A program made the position numbers and the translations under genes. 64,000 nt of DNA from Vulcanimicrobiota bacterium (GTDB taxonomy: Bacteria; Vulcanimicrobiota; Vulcanimicrobiia; Vulcanimicrobiales; Vulcanimicrobiaceae). Below, in pieces: positions 56,247 through 64,000 of this stretch. How positions within the stretch are numbered: the first letter of the stretch is position 1; each line of letters starts with the position of its first letter. The notes under the pieces were generated by a model. The model was not told where the DNA came from. It did no database searches and saw only the letters and a list, made by a program, of their open reading frames with translations. The stretch covers positions 62,001 through 126,000 of the forward strand of contig PLJL01000005.1 of NCBI GenBank assembly GCA_003140215.1, given 5' to 3'.

Positions 56247-59030
56247 GGGGGACGTCGCCGAGGCGATCTCGAGCTTCCAGTCTTTCAGCGGCGTCGTTTC
56301 GAGTTGCAGGTTGTCGAGCAGCGCGCGCAGGCGCCGCGCCGCAGGCCCGCTGCCGCTGGTGCGCTCGCGCCTGAATGCGGGTTCCCAGGCTTGATACCAC
56401 AGCCGCGCTTCGACGCGTAGCCGGGCCGGGTCGAGCGGCGTGTGCAGCGGTACGCGATACGCGACGACCGCGCGGCCCTTGCCGTCGGCGTAGCGCGGAT
56501 CGGTCTCGACGAACGCGCCTTCGGGCCGCGTCGCGACGAGCCAGTTCGCCGGCAACGCGATCCCGCGCGGACCGTCTTTGCGCCAGCCCTGCGGCAGGAG
56601 CCGATTGTCTTTGAGGTGGTGGTCGCGCCGAATGAAGCTGGTGGTGAGGTCGCCTTCGCGATCTTGCACGAGCTCTTCGAAGATCTGCACGTCGTCGCTG
56701 CGCGTGATCGGCCGGCGCTCGTCGAAATGCTGCTGGTAGCGCTGCTTCCCGTCCGGGCCGCGCGTGAAGTACTCCGTCGGCAGCACGTCGCCGGGCGCCG
56801 CGCCTGCGACGATCTCGCCGTTCGCGTTGGTCGACCCGGACGCCCAGACGACGCTGCCGTCGGGAGCGACGACCTTGAGCTCGAGCCAGGCGCGGCGAAA
56901 TCCCACTCCGCTGGGGAAGCGGTGGCCGGTAAGGTTGGTGACGCCGACGTCGGCGACGAGCGTCCCGTTCTGGATGCGCGCCGCGAGGTCGACCGTCGCC
57001 GTCTTGTGCCGCGCCTGGTGCACGACGTTACCGATCGCGTCGTCGAGATCGGTCGACGAGCCCGACATGTAGTCGTTCAGCCGAACGCCCAGCGCGTCGG
57101 AGTTGCGCGCAAAGGTGCGCAACAGGAATGCGTTGAGCCCGAGCAGCTCGTGGCGGCGGAAGCCCGTCTTGCGAAAGCGCACGTCGATCCCGTACAGCGG
57201 TGCACGATGCTCGGCTTGCGGGTAGGTCTGGTCCTGAACCAGCGCGATTTGCGTTTGGATCGCGGCCTGGTGGACGTCGAGGCGGTCGTTGTCGACGCCC
57301 GCGGGCATGTGACAGTCTTGGCACGAGCGCGCCCCGGCCAAGGGCTTGTACTCGGTTTGGAAGCGGCTGTTCGTCCACTCGACGTAGGTGTTCTGCTCGA
57401 CGTCGTGCGCCATCGACGCGACGATCGGGTGAATCTTCGCCGGCCGGTCGACGACCGGAAGGTCGATCGAGTGACAGCTCGTGCAAAGCCGCGCCGACTT
57501 CGTGAGCGCGCTGAAGACGGGCTTCGCCCCGAGCGACTCGTTCATCGGATGCGCCGCGATGAGTTTGGTCTCGAACGGTCCCTGCAACTCGTCCGCGCGC
57601 CCGGTCGAAAAGAGGCCGGTGTTGCGGTGCGCCAGCACGAACGCCAGCGAGGTCTCCGCTTTGGTCTGCGTGATGTGGTGGCAGACCGTACAGCTGATGC
57701 CGTCGCGCGCGAGCCCGCCGAGGTGGAACTGCGGCGTCGCCGGGTCGGCTTGGAAGACCCACCGCGCATCGAAGTGTGCGGACGCGCCGTGTTCGATTTC
57801 GTTGGTGCGTTTGCCCATCACGCCGTGGCAGCGCATGCAGGTATCGACGACTTGTTGTGCGAGCGTCGCGCGCGTACGCTGCGGGTGGTTGCCGGCGATC
57901 CGCCGCGCGGGGATCCGGTCGATGTATGCGAGCTCGCTCTCGAGCTGCGCGAAGAACACCGGGTCGCGTCCCGCCAGTCCCATCGGCGACCAGCGCCATT
58001 CGCCGTACTCCGAGACGTTGACGCCGGCGGGGCCCGGCGGCGCCGCCGGCGGCGCCGAGTATGCCGGCGACGGCGTGAGCCACATCAGCGGCCCCGACGG
58101 CGGCCCCGACGCCGCGCTGTGACAGCCCATGCATTGGTCCGAGGTCAAGAACTGCGGCGGCAGCTTCGCGTGCAACTTCGCCGGCAGCGAATCGAGCGGC
58201 TCGGCCGGGAACGTCTGCATCGCGACGGGGCGCGCGTGCGACACGATCGGCGGGTGGACGGCGTTCTTCTCGTGCTCGGCATCAATCGGCGGGGTGGCGC
58301 GGGCCGACGGCGGCGGCGTGCGCCACGAATCGTCGACCTTGAAGGTCAGCGGCTCGCCCGGAAAGCCCGCGACGTTGTCGAGCGCCGCGAACGTGGCGGC
58401 AACGTTGGCCGACGCGTGGCAGCGCAGGCAGTACAGCCCGAAGCCCGCGTTGGGATATTGCGTGCGGGAGAACGTCATCGGCGGCGCCGTGTAGACCTCG
58501 GCCCAGAACCAGCCATCGCGCGACGCCGACGCGCGACGAATCATCACCGTCCAATCGGTCGGCTGGAGCGCGTCGCCGGTGCGGCCGTCGTAGGCTGCGG
58601 CCGGCGGCGGATACTGCTCCTTGATGATGACCGCGCCGTCGGGCGGGGCGCCGGTGCGGCCGTTGCGCAGCCAAGCCACGACCTCGGGCGAGTAGTAGAC
58701 GCGCACCGCCGGGTGGGTGCCGTAGTACACGCCGTGCACGTACGGGCCGGTGTCGCGCACGTATTTGTCGACGCACCAGCCGATGCGGCGGTATCCGTAC
58801 GTCCGCAGGTACGCGACCATCCTGCGCTCGATCGCGACCGGCTCGCCGGGCGGGACGACGGCCGGCAATCGTAACGCCGCCGGGACCTCCGCGCGCGCCG
58901 TACGGGGGCACGGATCCGACAGGGTCGCCGCGACCGCGACGTCACGACCCGGGAACATGCCGCGCGCGGCCTCGACGCCCAACGGCGCCGAGCCGGCGAC
59001 TGCGGCCAACACCAGCAGCCACGAACGCAC
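56244..59030 (-). CDS. Six-haem c-type cytochrome with P460-like N-terminal domain
   Basis: 928 aa with signal-like start (SWLLVLAAVAGSAPLGVEAA). Six CxxCH sites: CLRCH, CMGCH, CMRCH, CTVCH, CTSCH and CQDCH. The region before the first haem (WTVMIRRASASRDGWFWAEV, then GFGLYCLRCH) resembles cytochrome P460. The middle (ELAYIDRIPARRIAGNHPQR) and the C-terminal Ig/beta-rich part (VGVTNLTGHRFPSGVGFRRA) look like those of large multihaem oxidoreductases (tetratricopeptide-free cytochrome c554-like). Periplasmic electron transfer, perhaps in oxidation of a small nitrogen or sulphur compound, is inferred. No dedicated maturation genes are nearby. Confidence 0.78.
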   Translation of the reverse strand: MRSWLLVLAAVAGSAPLGVEAARGMFPGRDVAVAATLSDPCPRTARAEVPAALRLPAVVPPGEPVAIERRMVAYLRTYGYRRIGWCVDKYVRDTGPYVHGVYYGTHPAVRVYYSPEVVAWLRNGRTGAPPDGAVIIKEQYPPPAAAYDGRTGDALQPTDWTVMIRRASASRDGWFWAEVYTAPPMTFSRTQYPNAGFGLYCLRCHASANVAATFAALDNVAGFPGEPLTFKVDDSWRTPPPSARATPPIDAEHEKNAVHPPIVSHARPVAMQTFPAEPLDSLPAKLHAKLPPQFLTSDQCMGCHSAASGPPSGPLMWLTPSPAYSAPPAAPPGPAGVNVSEYGEWRWSPMGLAGRDPVFFAQLESELAYIDRIPARRIAGNHPQRTRATLAQQVVDTCMRCHGVMGKRTNEIEHGASAHFDARWVFQADPATPQFHLGGLARDGISCTVCHHITQTKAETSLAFVLAHRNTGLFSTGRADELQGPFETKLIAAHPMNESLGAKPVFSALTKSARLCTSCHSIDLPVVDRPAKIHPIVASMAHDVEQNTYVEWTNSRFQTEYKPLAGARSCQDCHMPAGVDNDRLDVHQAAIQTQIALVQDQTYPQAEHRAPLYGIDVRFRKTGFRRHELLGLNAFLLRTFARNSDALGVRLNDYMSGSSTDLDDAIGNVVHQARHKTATVDLAARIQNGTLVADVGVTNLTGHRFPSGVGFRRAWLELKVVAPDGSVVWASGSTNANGEIVAGAAPGDVLPTEYFTRGPDGKQRYQQHFDERRPITRSDDVQIFEELVQDREGDLTTSFIRRDHHLKDNRLLPQGWRKDGPRGIALPANWLVATRPEGAFVETDPRYADGKGRAVVAYRVPLHTPLDPARLRVEARLWYQAWEPAFRRERTSGSGPAARRLRALLDNLQLETTPLKDWKLEIASATSP

Positions 59031-59065
59031 GTTACAGGCCCTCCACGCCGCCGGTTCTCGCTAGA

Positions 59066-59677
59066 TCACTTGGGATACAGGACGCGCGTCGTCGACGAGC
59101 GGTCGATCTCGGCGACGCGAGCGTAGGTCCGCCCGAGCACATCCATGCTGGGGTTCGTCACGCCGAACCACATACGCTCGTTCTTGAAGTGGTGCCAGAG
59201 ATGGTACTTCTTGATCCAGCGGCCGAACGGCGTCCGCGGAACGAAGTCGATGTGGGCCACGTAGTGCACCCACTCGTACCACAACAAGCCCAGCACGCTG
59301 CCCAGCAGCAGCGCAGCGCTCAGCGCGAGATCGCGCGTGATGCCGTAGTAGATACCGAACGTCAGCGCAGCGACCGGAATCACGAACCAGACCGGCAGGA
59401 ACAGCAGGCTCAGCTCGGCGGGCGTGATGTGGTGATCGTAGTGCAGCCGGTGCTGCAGGCGCAAGACGAACGCGTTCCGCTGCGGCGGCGCGTGGAACAT
59501 GAACCGGTGCGTCGTGTACTCGGAAACGAAGAACACCAGCGCCCCGCCGGCGACGGCGACCAGGTTTGCGGCGGCGAAGCTCAGCCCGTGCGCGGCGAAC
59601 AGCGCGATCAGCGCCGCCGCGAGCACCAGCAGCAGCGTGTTGCTGCCGTGGCGCAGGAAGCTCGCAAACGTCGTCAT
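59066..59677 (-). CDS. Fatty-acid-hydroxylase-like membrane di-iron protein
   Basis: 203 aa from ATG 59677, which overlaps the aldo/keto reductase stop as TGATG. About four transmembrane helices and the histidine boxes of the fatty-acid hydroxylase/sterol desaturase superfamily: EYTTHRFMFH, HRLHYDHH, YEWVHYVAH and YHLWHHFKNER. Likely hydroxylates a lipid or carotenoid-type substrate using two iron atoms and oxygen. Coupled with an aldo/keto reductase, suggesting a two-step lipid or isoprenoid modification. Confidence 0.88.
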   Translation of the reverse strand: MTTFASFLRHGSNTLLLVLAAALIALFAAHGLSFAAANLVAVAGGALVFFVSEYTTHRFMFHAPPQRNAFVLRLQHRLHYDHHITPAELSLLFLPVWFVIPVAALTFGIYYGITRDLALSAALLLGSVLGLLWYEWVHYVAHIDFVPRTPFGRWIKKYHLWHHFKNERMWFGVTNPSMDVLGRTYARVAEIDRSSTTRVLYPK

Positions 59678-60675
59678 CAGCGCTCCTCCTCGGGCTTGCG
59701 CCGCGGCAGGGCGTACCACGCCGCGTCGCAGGCCCGGCGGTCGTCGTCGTCGAGCGTGATCTGCAGCGCTTGGAGCGAGTCGCGCAGCTGCTCGGCCCGG
59801 CTTGCGCCGACGATCGCCGCGGTCACGCCGGGCTGGTCGAGCACCCAGCGCAGCGCGACGTGGGTGATGCTCTTGCCGCGCGTGGCGACGTCGGCGGCGA
59901 GGCGCGCGACGACGTCGAGCTGCTCGTCCTGCCAGTACCGCTGCTGATACAGCGAGGCCGCGTTGCCCAGGGTGAAGCGCGTCCCTTCGCGCGGCTGCTC
60001 GCCGCGCTTGTACTTACCCGTCAGCATCCCGGCGGCAAGCGGGTTGAACACCACCGCGCCGACGCCGTGCGCCGCTGCGGCCGGCAGCAGCTCGGACTCG
60101 ATCTGCCGGAACAAGAGGTTGTAGCGCGGCTGGACCGCGTCGAAGCGGATCGTCGCGCCGCGTTCGGCGGCCCACAGCGACGACATCATCTGCCACGCCG
60201 CGATGTTGCTGCACCCCGCATAGCGGATCTTTCCGGCGCGGCGCAGATCGTCGAACGCCGACAGCGTCTCTTCGATCGGCGACTCGGGGTCCCAGCGATG
60301 GATGTAGTACAGGTCGATCCAGTCGGTCTTGAGCCGCCGCAGCGACGCGTCGCACGCCTCGATGACGTGCCGGCGCGAGTTTCCCTTGTCGTTGGGCCCT
60401 GGGCCCATCGGCATGTAGACCTTCGTCGCGACGACGAAACGCTCGCGTTTGCCGGTCAGCCAATCACCGACGATCTCCTCGGTGCGTCCGACCGTCTCGA
60501 GCGTCCCGCCGACGGGATAGACGTCGGCCACGTCGATGAAATCGATTCCGGCGTCTTCCGCCGCGCCCATGATGGCGAACGACTCGTTGCGATCGGTCTG
60601 CAGCCCGAACGTCATCGTCCCCAGGCAGATCTCCGAGACCTTGAGGCCGGTGCGGCCTAAACGGACGGTGCGCAT
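59677..60675 (-). CDS. Aldo/keto reductase
   Basis: NADPH-dependent (beta/alpha)8 oxidoreductase. 332 aa; ATG at 60675. N-terminal LGRTGLKVSEICLGTMTFG; catalytic Asp/Tyr in FIDVADVYPVGG, Lys in VVATKVYMPMG and His in DLYYIHRWDP; NADP-binding Ser/Arg in the C-terminus (GVTAAIVGASRAEQLRDSL). Member of the general-stress YghZ/YajO-like group. Coupled by a one-base overlap to the di-iron hydroxylase gene. Confidence 0.9.
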   Translation of the reverse strand: MRTVRLGRTGLKVSEICLGTMTFGLQTDRNESFAIMGAAEDAGIDFIDVADVYPVGGTLETVGRTEEIVGDWLTGKRERFVVATKVYMPMGPGPNDKGNSRRHVIEACDASLRRLKTDWIDLYYIHRWDPESPIEETLSAFDDLRRAGKIRYAGCSNIAAWQMMSSLWAAERGATIRFDAVQPRYNLLFRQIESELLPAAAAHGVGAVVFNPLAAGMLTGKYKRGEQPREGTRFTLGNAASLYQQRYWQDEQLDVVARLAADVATRGKSITHVALRWVLDQPGVTAAIVGASRAEQLRDSLQALQITLDDDDRRACDAAWYALPRRKPEEER

Positions 60676-60773
60676 CGCGCTGCGGCTTCTCGCTCCGCAG
60701 CCCGAGGACCCGGCACACCCTGCCGCAAGGCAGGCCGAGCGGATTCCCAGGCTGACGGCGTAGCCTCGGGGTC

Positions 60774-61478
60774 ATGAAGGGTGTCGTGGCAGCGTTGGCT
60801 GCTTTCGTCATCGCCGTCGTTTCCGGTGGCGCCGCGCGCGCGGACGAACTGCAGGCACCGCCGACGCTGACCCCCGCCGTCGCCGGCAACGCGGCCGCGG
60901 CCTGCCCCGACGCCGCTCCGTATGCCCGCGCGCTGGTCGACGGGATCACGCTGGCCCAGGCGACCGCCGCCACGCCGATCCTGATGCGGTGCGCGACCGC
61001 GACCCGGCTCTTCGAGCTGCAGTGGAAGAACTCGGCGGCCGCGCTCGCGCTCGCCGCCGTCGAGCTCTCGCGAGGTCTGCTCGAGCACGATCCTGCGCTC
61101 CTCAAGCGCGCCGCGGACGGTACGCATGCGTGGCGCAGCAGGGTGCCCCAGAGCGACGAACAGATTCTTACGTGGGATCTGGTCCCCGACATCTATGACA
61201 ACCGCCTTCATGCCGTCACGTACGTCGACGGGTCGTGCGGCGCCAATCCGTACATGAACGCCGCGTACATCTACGTGGCCGCGCGTTCGGGGATCGCCTG
61301 GCTCCGCACGCCGCGCGCCATCCGAAACGCCACCCCGTGCAACGCTGTCGCAGCGCGCGCCGCGAGCTTTGGCGGTGGCGGCATCGACATCGGCGCGAGC
61401 CCGTTCACGGTTCCGATCCCGACGCGGCCCGCCCCGGCGCCCGACGAGGTGCTGCGGCCCAACGCTCCTCCGCGCTAA
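60774..61478 (+). CDS. Exported hypothetical protein, 234 aa
   Basis: Signal peptide (VAALAAFVIAVVSGGAARA). The soluble part has three Cys regions (AAACPDAAPYA, LMRCATATRLF and GSCGANPYM) and a helical repeat-like middle, ending in a Pro-rich tail. Unrecognised. ATG at 60774; divergent from the aldo/keto reductase with 98 bases between. Its stop is convergent with the next gene. Confidence 0.5.
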   Translation: MKGVVAALAAFVIAVVSGGAARADELQAPPTLTPAVAGNAAAACPDAAPYARALVDGITLAQATAATPILMRCATATRLFELQWKNSAAALALAAVELSRGLLEHDPALLKRAADGTHAWRSRVPQSDEQILTWDLVPDIYDNRLHAVTYVDGSCGANPYMNAAYIYVAARSGIAWLRTPRAIRNATPCNAVAARAASFGGGGIDIGASPFTVPIPTRPAPAPDEVLRPNAPPR

Positions 61479-61499
61479 ACGGTCGCGCGGAGATCGGGC

Positions 61500-62273
61500 C
61501 TACTCGCCGGTGTTGGTTTCCGTGACCGGCAAGGGCGCTTTGCTGGGGCGAGCGCGAAGCAATTTTTTTGCCGCGGGCGCCGTCGTCGCGCCCAGTTCGA
61601 CCCAGCCGGCTTGCGTCGCGACCTCGATCATCGTGATCGGGTGGATCTCCCACAGCGTCGAGCGCGTCGGGTTCTTGTTGTTGTTTTCGGGGAGCTGCTC
61701 GGGATGTTCGTAGTCGAACAATCGCCAGCCGCTGATCCGCACCTGCGCGCCGTCGGCGACGAGTTGCTGCAGCGCGGCAAGCGTCCAGGCCGGATTGGCT
61801 TGACGCCAGCGCGGCGTGATCTCGGCCACCGCCGACCACGAGCGGTCCTGGTCCACGTCGGCCGTGTCGACGAGCCAGCTGTGGAAGTCCACCCCGTTGC
61901 GATCGGTGAACTTGCAGTTCGTCGCTTCGGCCCCTTCGGATTTGACGCCCTTGAGATAGCCCACAATGCGCACCGGCTCGTCCTCGAGGGCTTTGAACGT
62001 CGCGAGATCCTCGGGGGTCCAGGTCGACCGCGCCGCCTTGTCATGCGTCGGCAAGTTGCGGAATTCGGCAACCGTCGTCGCCGTCGTCGTCGCGGGCATG
62101 CCCACCCGGTTCTTGAGCATGTTCTCGACCGGATCGGCGGCGCCGGGCTGACCCCCCGGACCGCAGGTTTGCGCCGTGCCGGGATCGCTGAAGATCGCTG
62201 ACTGCGGGGCATTCGAGGCGCTCGCTGCGAGCGGCACAGCGAGCAAGGCGGCGACCATGACAAACGCGCGCAT
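61500..62273 (-). CDS. Exported hypothetical protein, 257 aa
   Basis: ATG 62273 starts a signal peptide (AFVMVAALLAVPLAASAS). The body (residues ~80-215) has a beta-rich pattern (VRIVGYLKGVKSEGAEATN, then FHSWLVDTADV, VAEITPRW and QVRISGWRLFDYEHPEQL, IHPITMIEV), which looks OB-fold-like, as in proteins annotated with nucleic-acid-binding-like domains in periplasmic context. No catalytic motif. Function unknown. Confidence 0.55.
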   Translation of the reverse strand: MRAFVMVAALLAVPLAASASNAPQSAIFSDPGTAQTCGPGGQPGAADPVENMLKNRVGMPATTTATTVAEFRNLPTHDKAARSTWTPEDLATFKALEDEPVRIVGYLKGVKSEGAEATNCKFTDRNGVDFHSWLVDTADVDQDRSWSAVAEITPRWRQANPAWTLAALQQLVADGAQVRISGWRLFDYEHPEQLPENNNKNPTRSTLWEIHPITMIEVATQAGWVELGATTAPAAKKLLRARPSKAPLPVTETNTGE

Positions 62274-62354
62274 CGGCACTCCTTGACACCTAAGGGGTTG
62301 TCGGTCTGAGTGTATCGCCGGCACTACGAGCCGTCTAGCCCGTCGTCCGGGCGC

Positions 62355-63290
62355 TCAAACAAGCGACGCACCGATGCGTTCCAGCGCCGACGCGCCCGCC
62401 CGGAAGAGTGGGGCGTCCGAGGTCTTCCAAGCGTAGTGCGCCTCGAGTGCGGCATGGTAGATCGCGCGGTATCGCGCAAGCGCACGCGTCCGCGCATCGA
62501 CCGGACCGTAGGCTTCGAAAAACACCGTTTGGCCGGCCGGCTCGAGCACGAGATCGGCGATCGCGATGTCGAGCGCGGGATGGCCGAGATGGAGGTCCCC
62601 CCAGTCGATCACCCCGCTCAGCTCGCCGGCCTCGTCGATCAGCAAGTGACGCGCGTAGAGATCGCCGTGCACGATGTGTGACGCGGTCTCGTCCGGCCGG
62701 GGCGCGACAGCGCGCAGAAACGCGAGCAGCCGAGATGGGTCGGCGATAACTCCGGCCTCGTGCAGGGCGGCAAAGCGTTCGGCGACGGGCCTGAAGCGGC
62801 TCTCGTGGTTCAAGCGGCCGATCTCGTCGCGAGGCAGACCGCGCTCGACGGCCGCGCGCGGATCGATGTGGTGCAGCGCTCGCACGAACGTTCCCAAGCC
62901 GCGCGCAAGTGCTGCGGAGTCCCCGGCGCCGGCGCGCGCGCAGAGCGTCGTTCCGGCCAGACGCGCGTAACCCGCGAAGGGCCACGGATAGTCGTCGCCC
63001 GGCGTGCCGGCGAAGCGCGGGAGCGGGATCGGGACGGGCAGTGCCGGCGCGAGCAGCGGGAGGATCGCGATCTCACGCAGTATCAGCGGCGCTGCGATCG
63101 CGCGGCGCGGAAAGCGGAACACGAACTCCCCACCGACCAAATATGCCGTGTTGTCCCAGCCGTTACCGAACGGTTCGACGGACGACGCGGCGAGCTCGGG
63201 GAACTGCGCGGCGATCAGCGCGCGCGCTTCGTCCACCGTGATCGAGCGCTGCGCGGCCCAATCATCGGCGCCGGCGGGGACCGCCGTCAC
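62355..63290 (-). CDS. Aminoglycoside-phosphotransferase-like (APH) kinase
   Basis: 311 aa from GTG 63290, overlapping the lhr stop as GTGA. Kinase-like fold: N-lobe FGNGWDNTAYLVGGEFVFRF (P-loop-like), Brenner motif SHIVHGDLYARHLLIDE (HxD) and DFG-like VIDWGDLHLGHPALDIAI. APH/MphB/HMT-type enzymes phosphorylate antibiotics or small metabolites; the substrate cannot be inferred. Possibly an antibiotic or stress kinase. Confidence 0.83.
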   Translation of the reverse strand: MTAVPAGADDWAAQRSITVDEARALIAAQFPELAASSVEPFGNGWDNTAYLVGGEFVFRFPRRAIAAPLILREIAILPLLAPALPVPIPLPRFAGTPGDDYPWPFAGYARLAGTTLCARAGAGDSAALARGLGTFVRALHHIDPRAAVERGLPRDEIGRLNHESRFRPVAERFAALHEAGVIADPSRLLAFLRAVAPRPDETASHIVHGDLYARHLLIDEAGELSGVIDWGDLHLGHPALDIAIADLVLEPAGQTVFFEAYGPVDARTRALARYRAIYHAALEAHYAWKTSDAPLFRAGASALERIGASLV

Positions 63291-64000
63291 GAAACGGCGA
63301 CGTGAAGCGGTTTCGGCTGCATTCCGCCGGCGAGCGTCTTCGCAATGCGCAGCGGGTCGTAGTCGGAGACCTCGACGACGTCGGCGTCGCTGCCGCTGCG
63401 GCGCGCCGCGCGCAGCGCCTCGATCGCTTCGGGCAGCGCGAACTGCTCGCCGACGTACCCCGCAACGAAGCGCCCGCCCCGAATCTCGCCGCGCGCCTCC
63501 AAGCGCCGCAGCGCGCCGAGCAGCTCGCGCCAAGGCGGCGCGAGGGTTTCGCGCGCGACGACGTCGCGAAAGACGACGCCCCAGCGCTCCAGCAGGCGGC
63601 GCGCAAAGCCTTCGGCCGCGATACGTTCCGTCTCCGACGCCAGCCGCGTCCAGCGGCCGCTCGAGGCGCGCGGGCGCGCCCGCAGCCCCTTTTCACCGAG
63701 CCGCCGCTTGGAGTCGATGAGCGAGCGCAGCGCGTCGAAGCCGTCGGCCGTCACCAGCCCCGCGGCGACGAGCTGCCAGAGCGCTTCTTCGACCTCGCTG
63801 GGCAAACGTTTGGTGCCGCGTACGATGTCGCCGAAGAACGGTGCCCCGCGGCGGCTGATCTCCTCGAGCACTTCGCGCGCGGCGTGCGAGAGTGCGGCGT
63901 TCTCCTCGCCGTCGCGGGTCACGACGAGCGCGTCGGCGTCCTCGCGCCGCAACAGTGAGATCGGCGCGAGCTTGGTCGGGCGAATGCGGCGCTGCCGCTC
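63287..64000 (-). CDS. lhr: Lhr-type large helicase-related protein, C-terminal part
   Basis: Runs off the right end of the window, so only the C-terminal ~237 residues are seen. The region with WRELLGALRRLEARGEIRGG, then FVAGYVGEQFALPEAIEALR matches the conserved C-terminal module of Lhr, an ATP-dependent DNA/RNA helicase in repair. Upstream, residues read RIRPTKLAPISLLRREDADA up to the edge. The helicase core is outside the window. It overlaps the APH gene by four bases (GTGA). Confidence 0.85.
   Translation of the reverse strand, partial: ERQRRIRPTKLAPISLLRREDADALVVTRDGEENAALSHAAREVLEEISRRGAPFFGDIVRGTKRLPSEVEEALWQLVAAGLVTADGFDALRSLIDSKRRLGEKGLRARPRASSGRWTRLASETERIAAEGFARRLLERWGVVFRDVVARETLAPPWRELLGALRRLEARGEIRGGRFVAGYVGEQFALPEAIEALRAARRSGSDADVVEVSDYDPLRIAKTLAGGMQPKPLHVAVS

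Noticed and set aside
56442..58874. 810-aa open frame on the + strand opposite the multihaem cytochrome
   Set aside because: Arg/Gly/Val-rich antisense frame typical of high-GC DNA; the minus strand encodes six CxxCH motifs and a signal peptide.

Overview
High-GC bacterial chromosome segment with a dense housekeeping backbone and, from about 5.9 to 29.9 kb, a mosaic accessory island rich in anti-phage and toxin-antitoxin genes. The gene set (FhaA/FhaB/PP2C/SEDS cell-wall cluster, TrmFO, HslVU, GerM-domain protein next to an AMIN amidase, DUF5069, CxxC zinc-ribbon protein, Lys/Ala-rich histone-H1-like protein) suggests an uncultured Terrabacteria-type lineage; Candidatus Eremiobacterota (WPS-2) is my best guess, held with low confidence. 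Several genes appear to start on non-AUG codons (ATT or CTG), placed by Shine-Dalgarno sequences and protein alignment.

Left flank (1-5.9 kb): end of livF, a hypothetical gene, a PAS/GGDEF diguanylate cyclase, a Rieske protein coupled to a membrane protein, and a secreted GH20 beta-hexosaminidase.

Accessory island (5.9-29.9 kb): one zinc-metallopeptidase gene occurs five times on the + strand. Only the rightmost copy (29301-29855) is intact. The copies at 5983, 16126, 17800 and 18958 are truncated or frameshifted 5' parts. Between them lie low-GC or heterogeneous modules: a secreted/membrane gene pair; remnants of defence genes; a DUF4062 protein with a degenerate C39-like domain; a Kiwa system (kwaA-kwaB, kwaB apparently starting at ATT); a PD-(D/E)XK-like single-gene candidate; a HEPN plus degenerate-MNT pair; an XRE regulator with palindromes at its start; two adjacent STAND NTPases with different nuclease domains (Mrr-like and Cap4-like); and a RES toxin with an unusually long antitoxin. 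No integrase, transposase or tRNA was seen, so the repeated peptidase gene itself may be the recombination substrate.

Right flank (29.9-64 kb): small redox and hypothetical genes; the minus-strand cluster fmt-rsmB-fhaA-fhaB-PP2C-ftsW/rodA with def just upstream, where the PP2C protein has lost most metal-binding aspartates; two CPBP proteases; hslV-hslU; trmFO-topA; a histone-H1-like gene with a clear promoter and terminator; oppD-oppF and secG; dxs; murI; an AMIN-amidase/GerM pair; infA; a zinc-ribbon gene with a structured 5' leader and a strong terminator; a six-haem cytochrome with a P460-like N-terminus; a fatty-acid-hydroxylase-like protein and an aldo/keto reductase; two exported hypotheticals; an aminoglycoside-phosphotransferase-like kinase; and the C-terminal part of an Lhr helicase running off the end. 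A dispersed REP-like palindrome (core CTTCGAC..GCTCAGGGTG or CTGAGCTTG) occurs at 29.9, 30.6 and 56.2 kb and, in degenerate form, inside the topA coding sequence.
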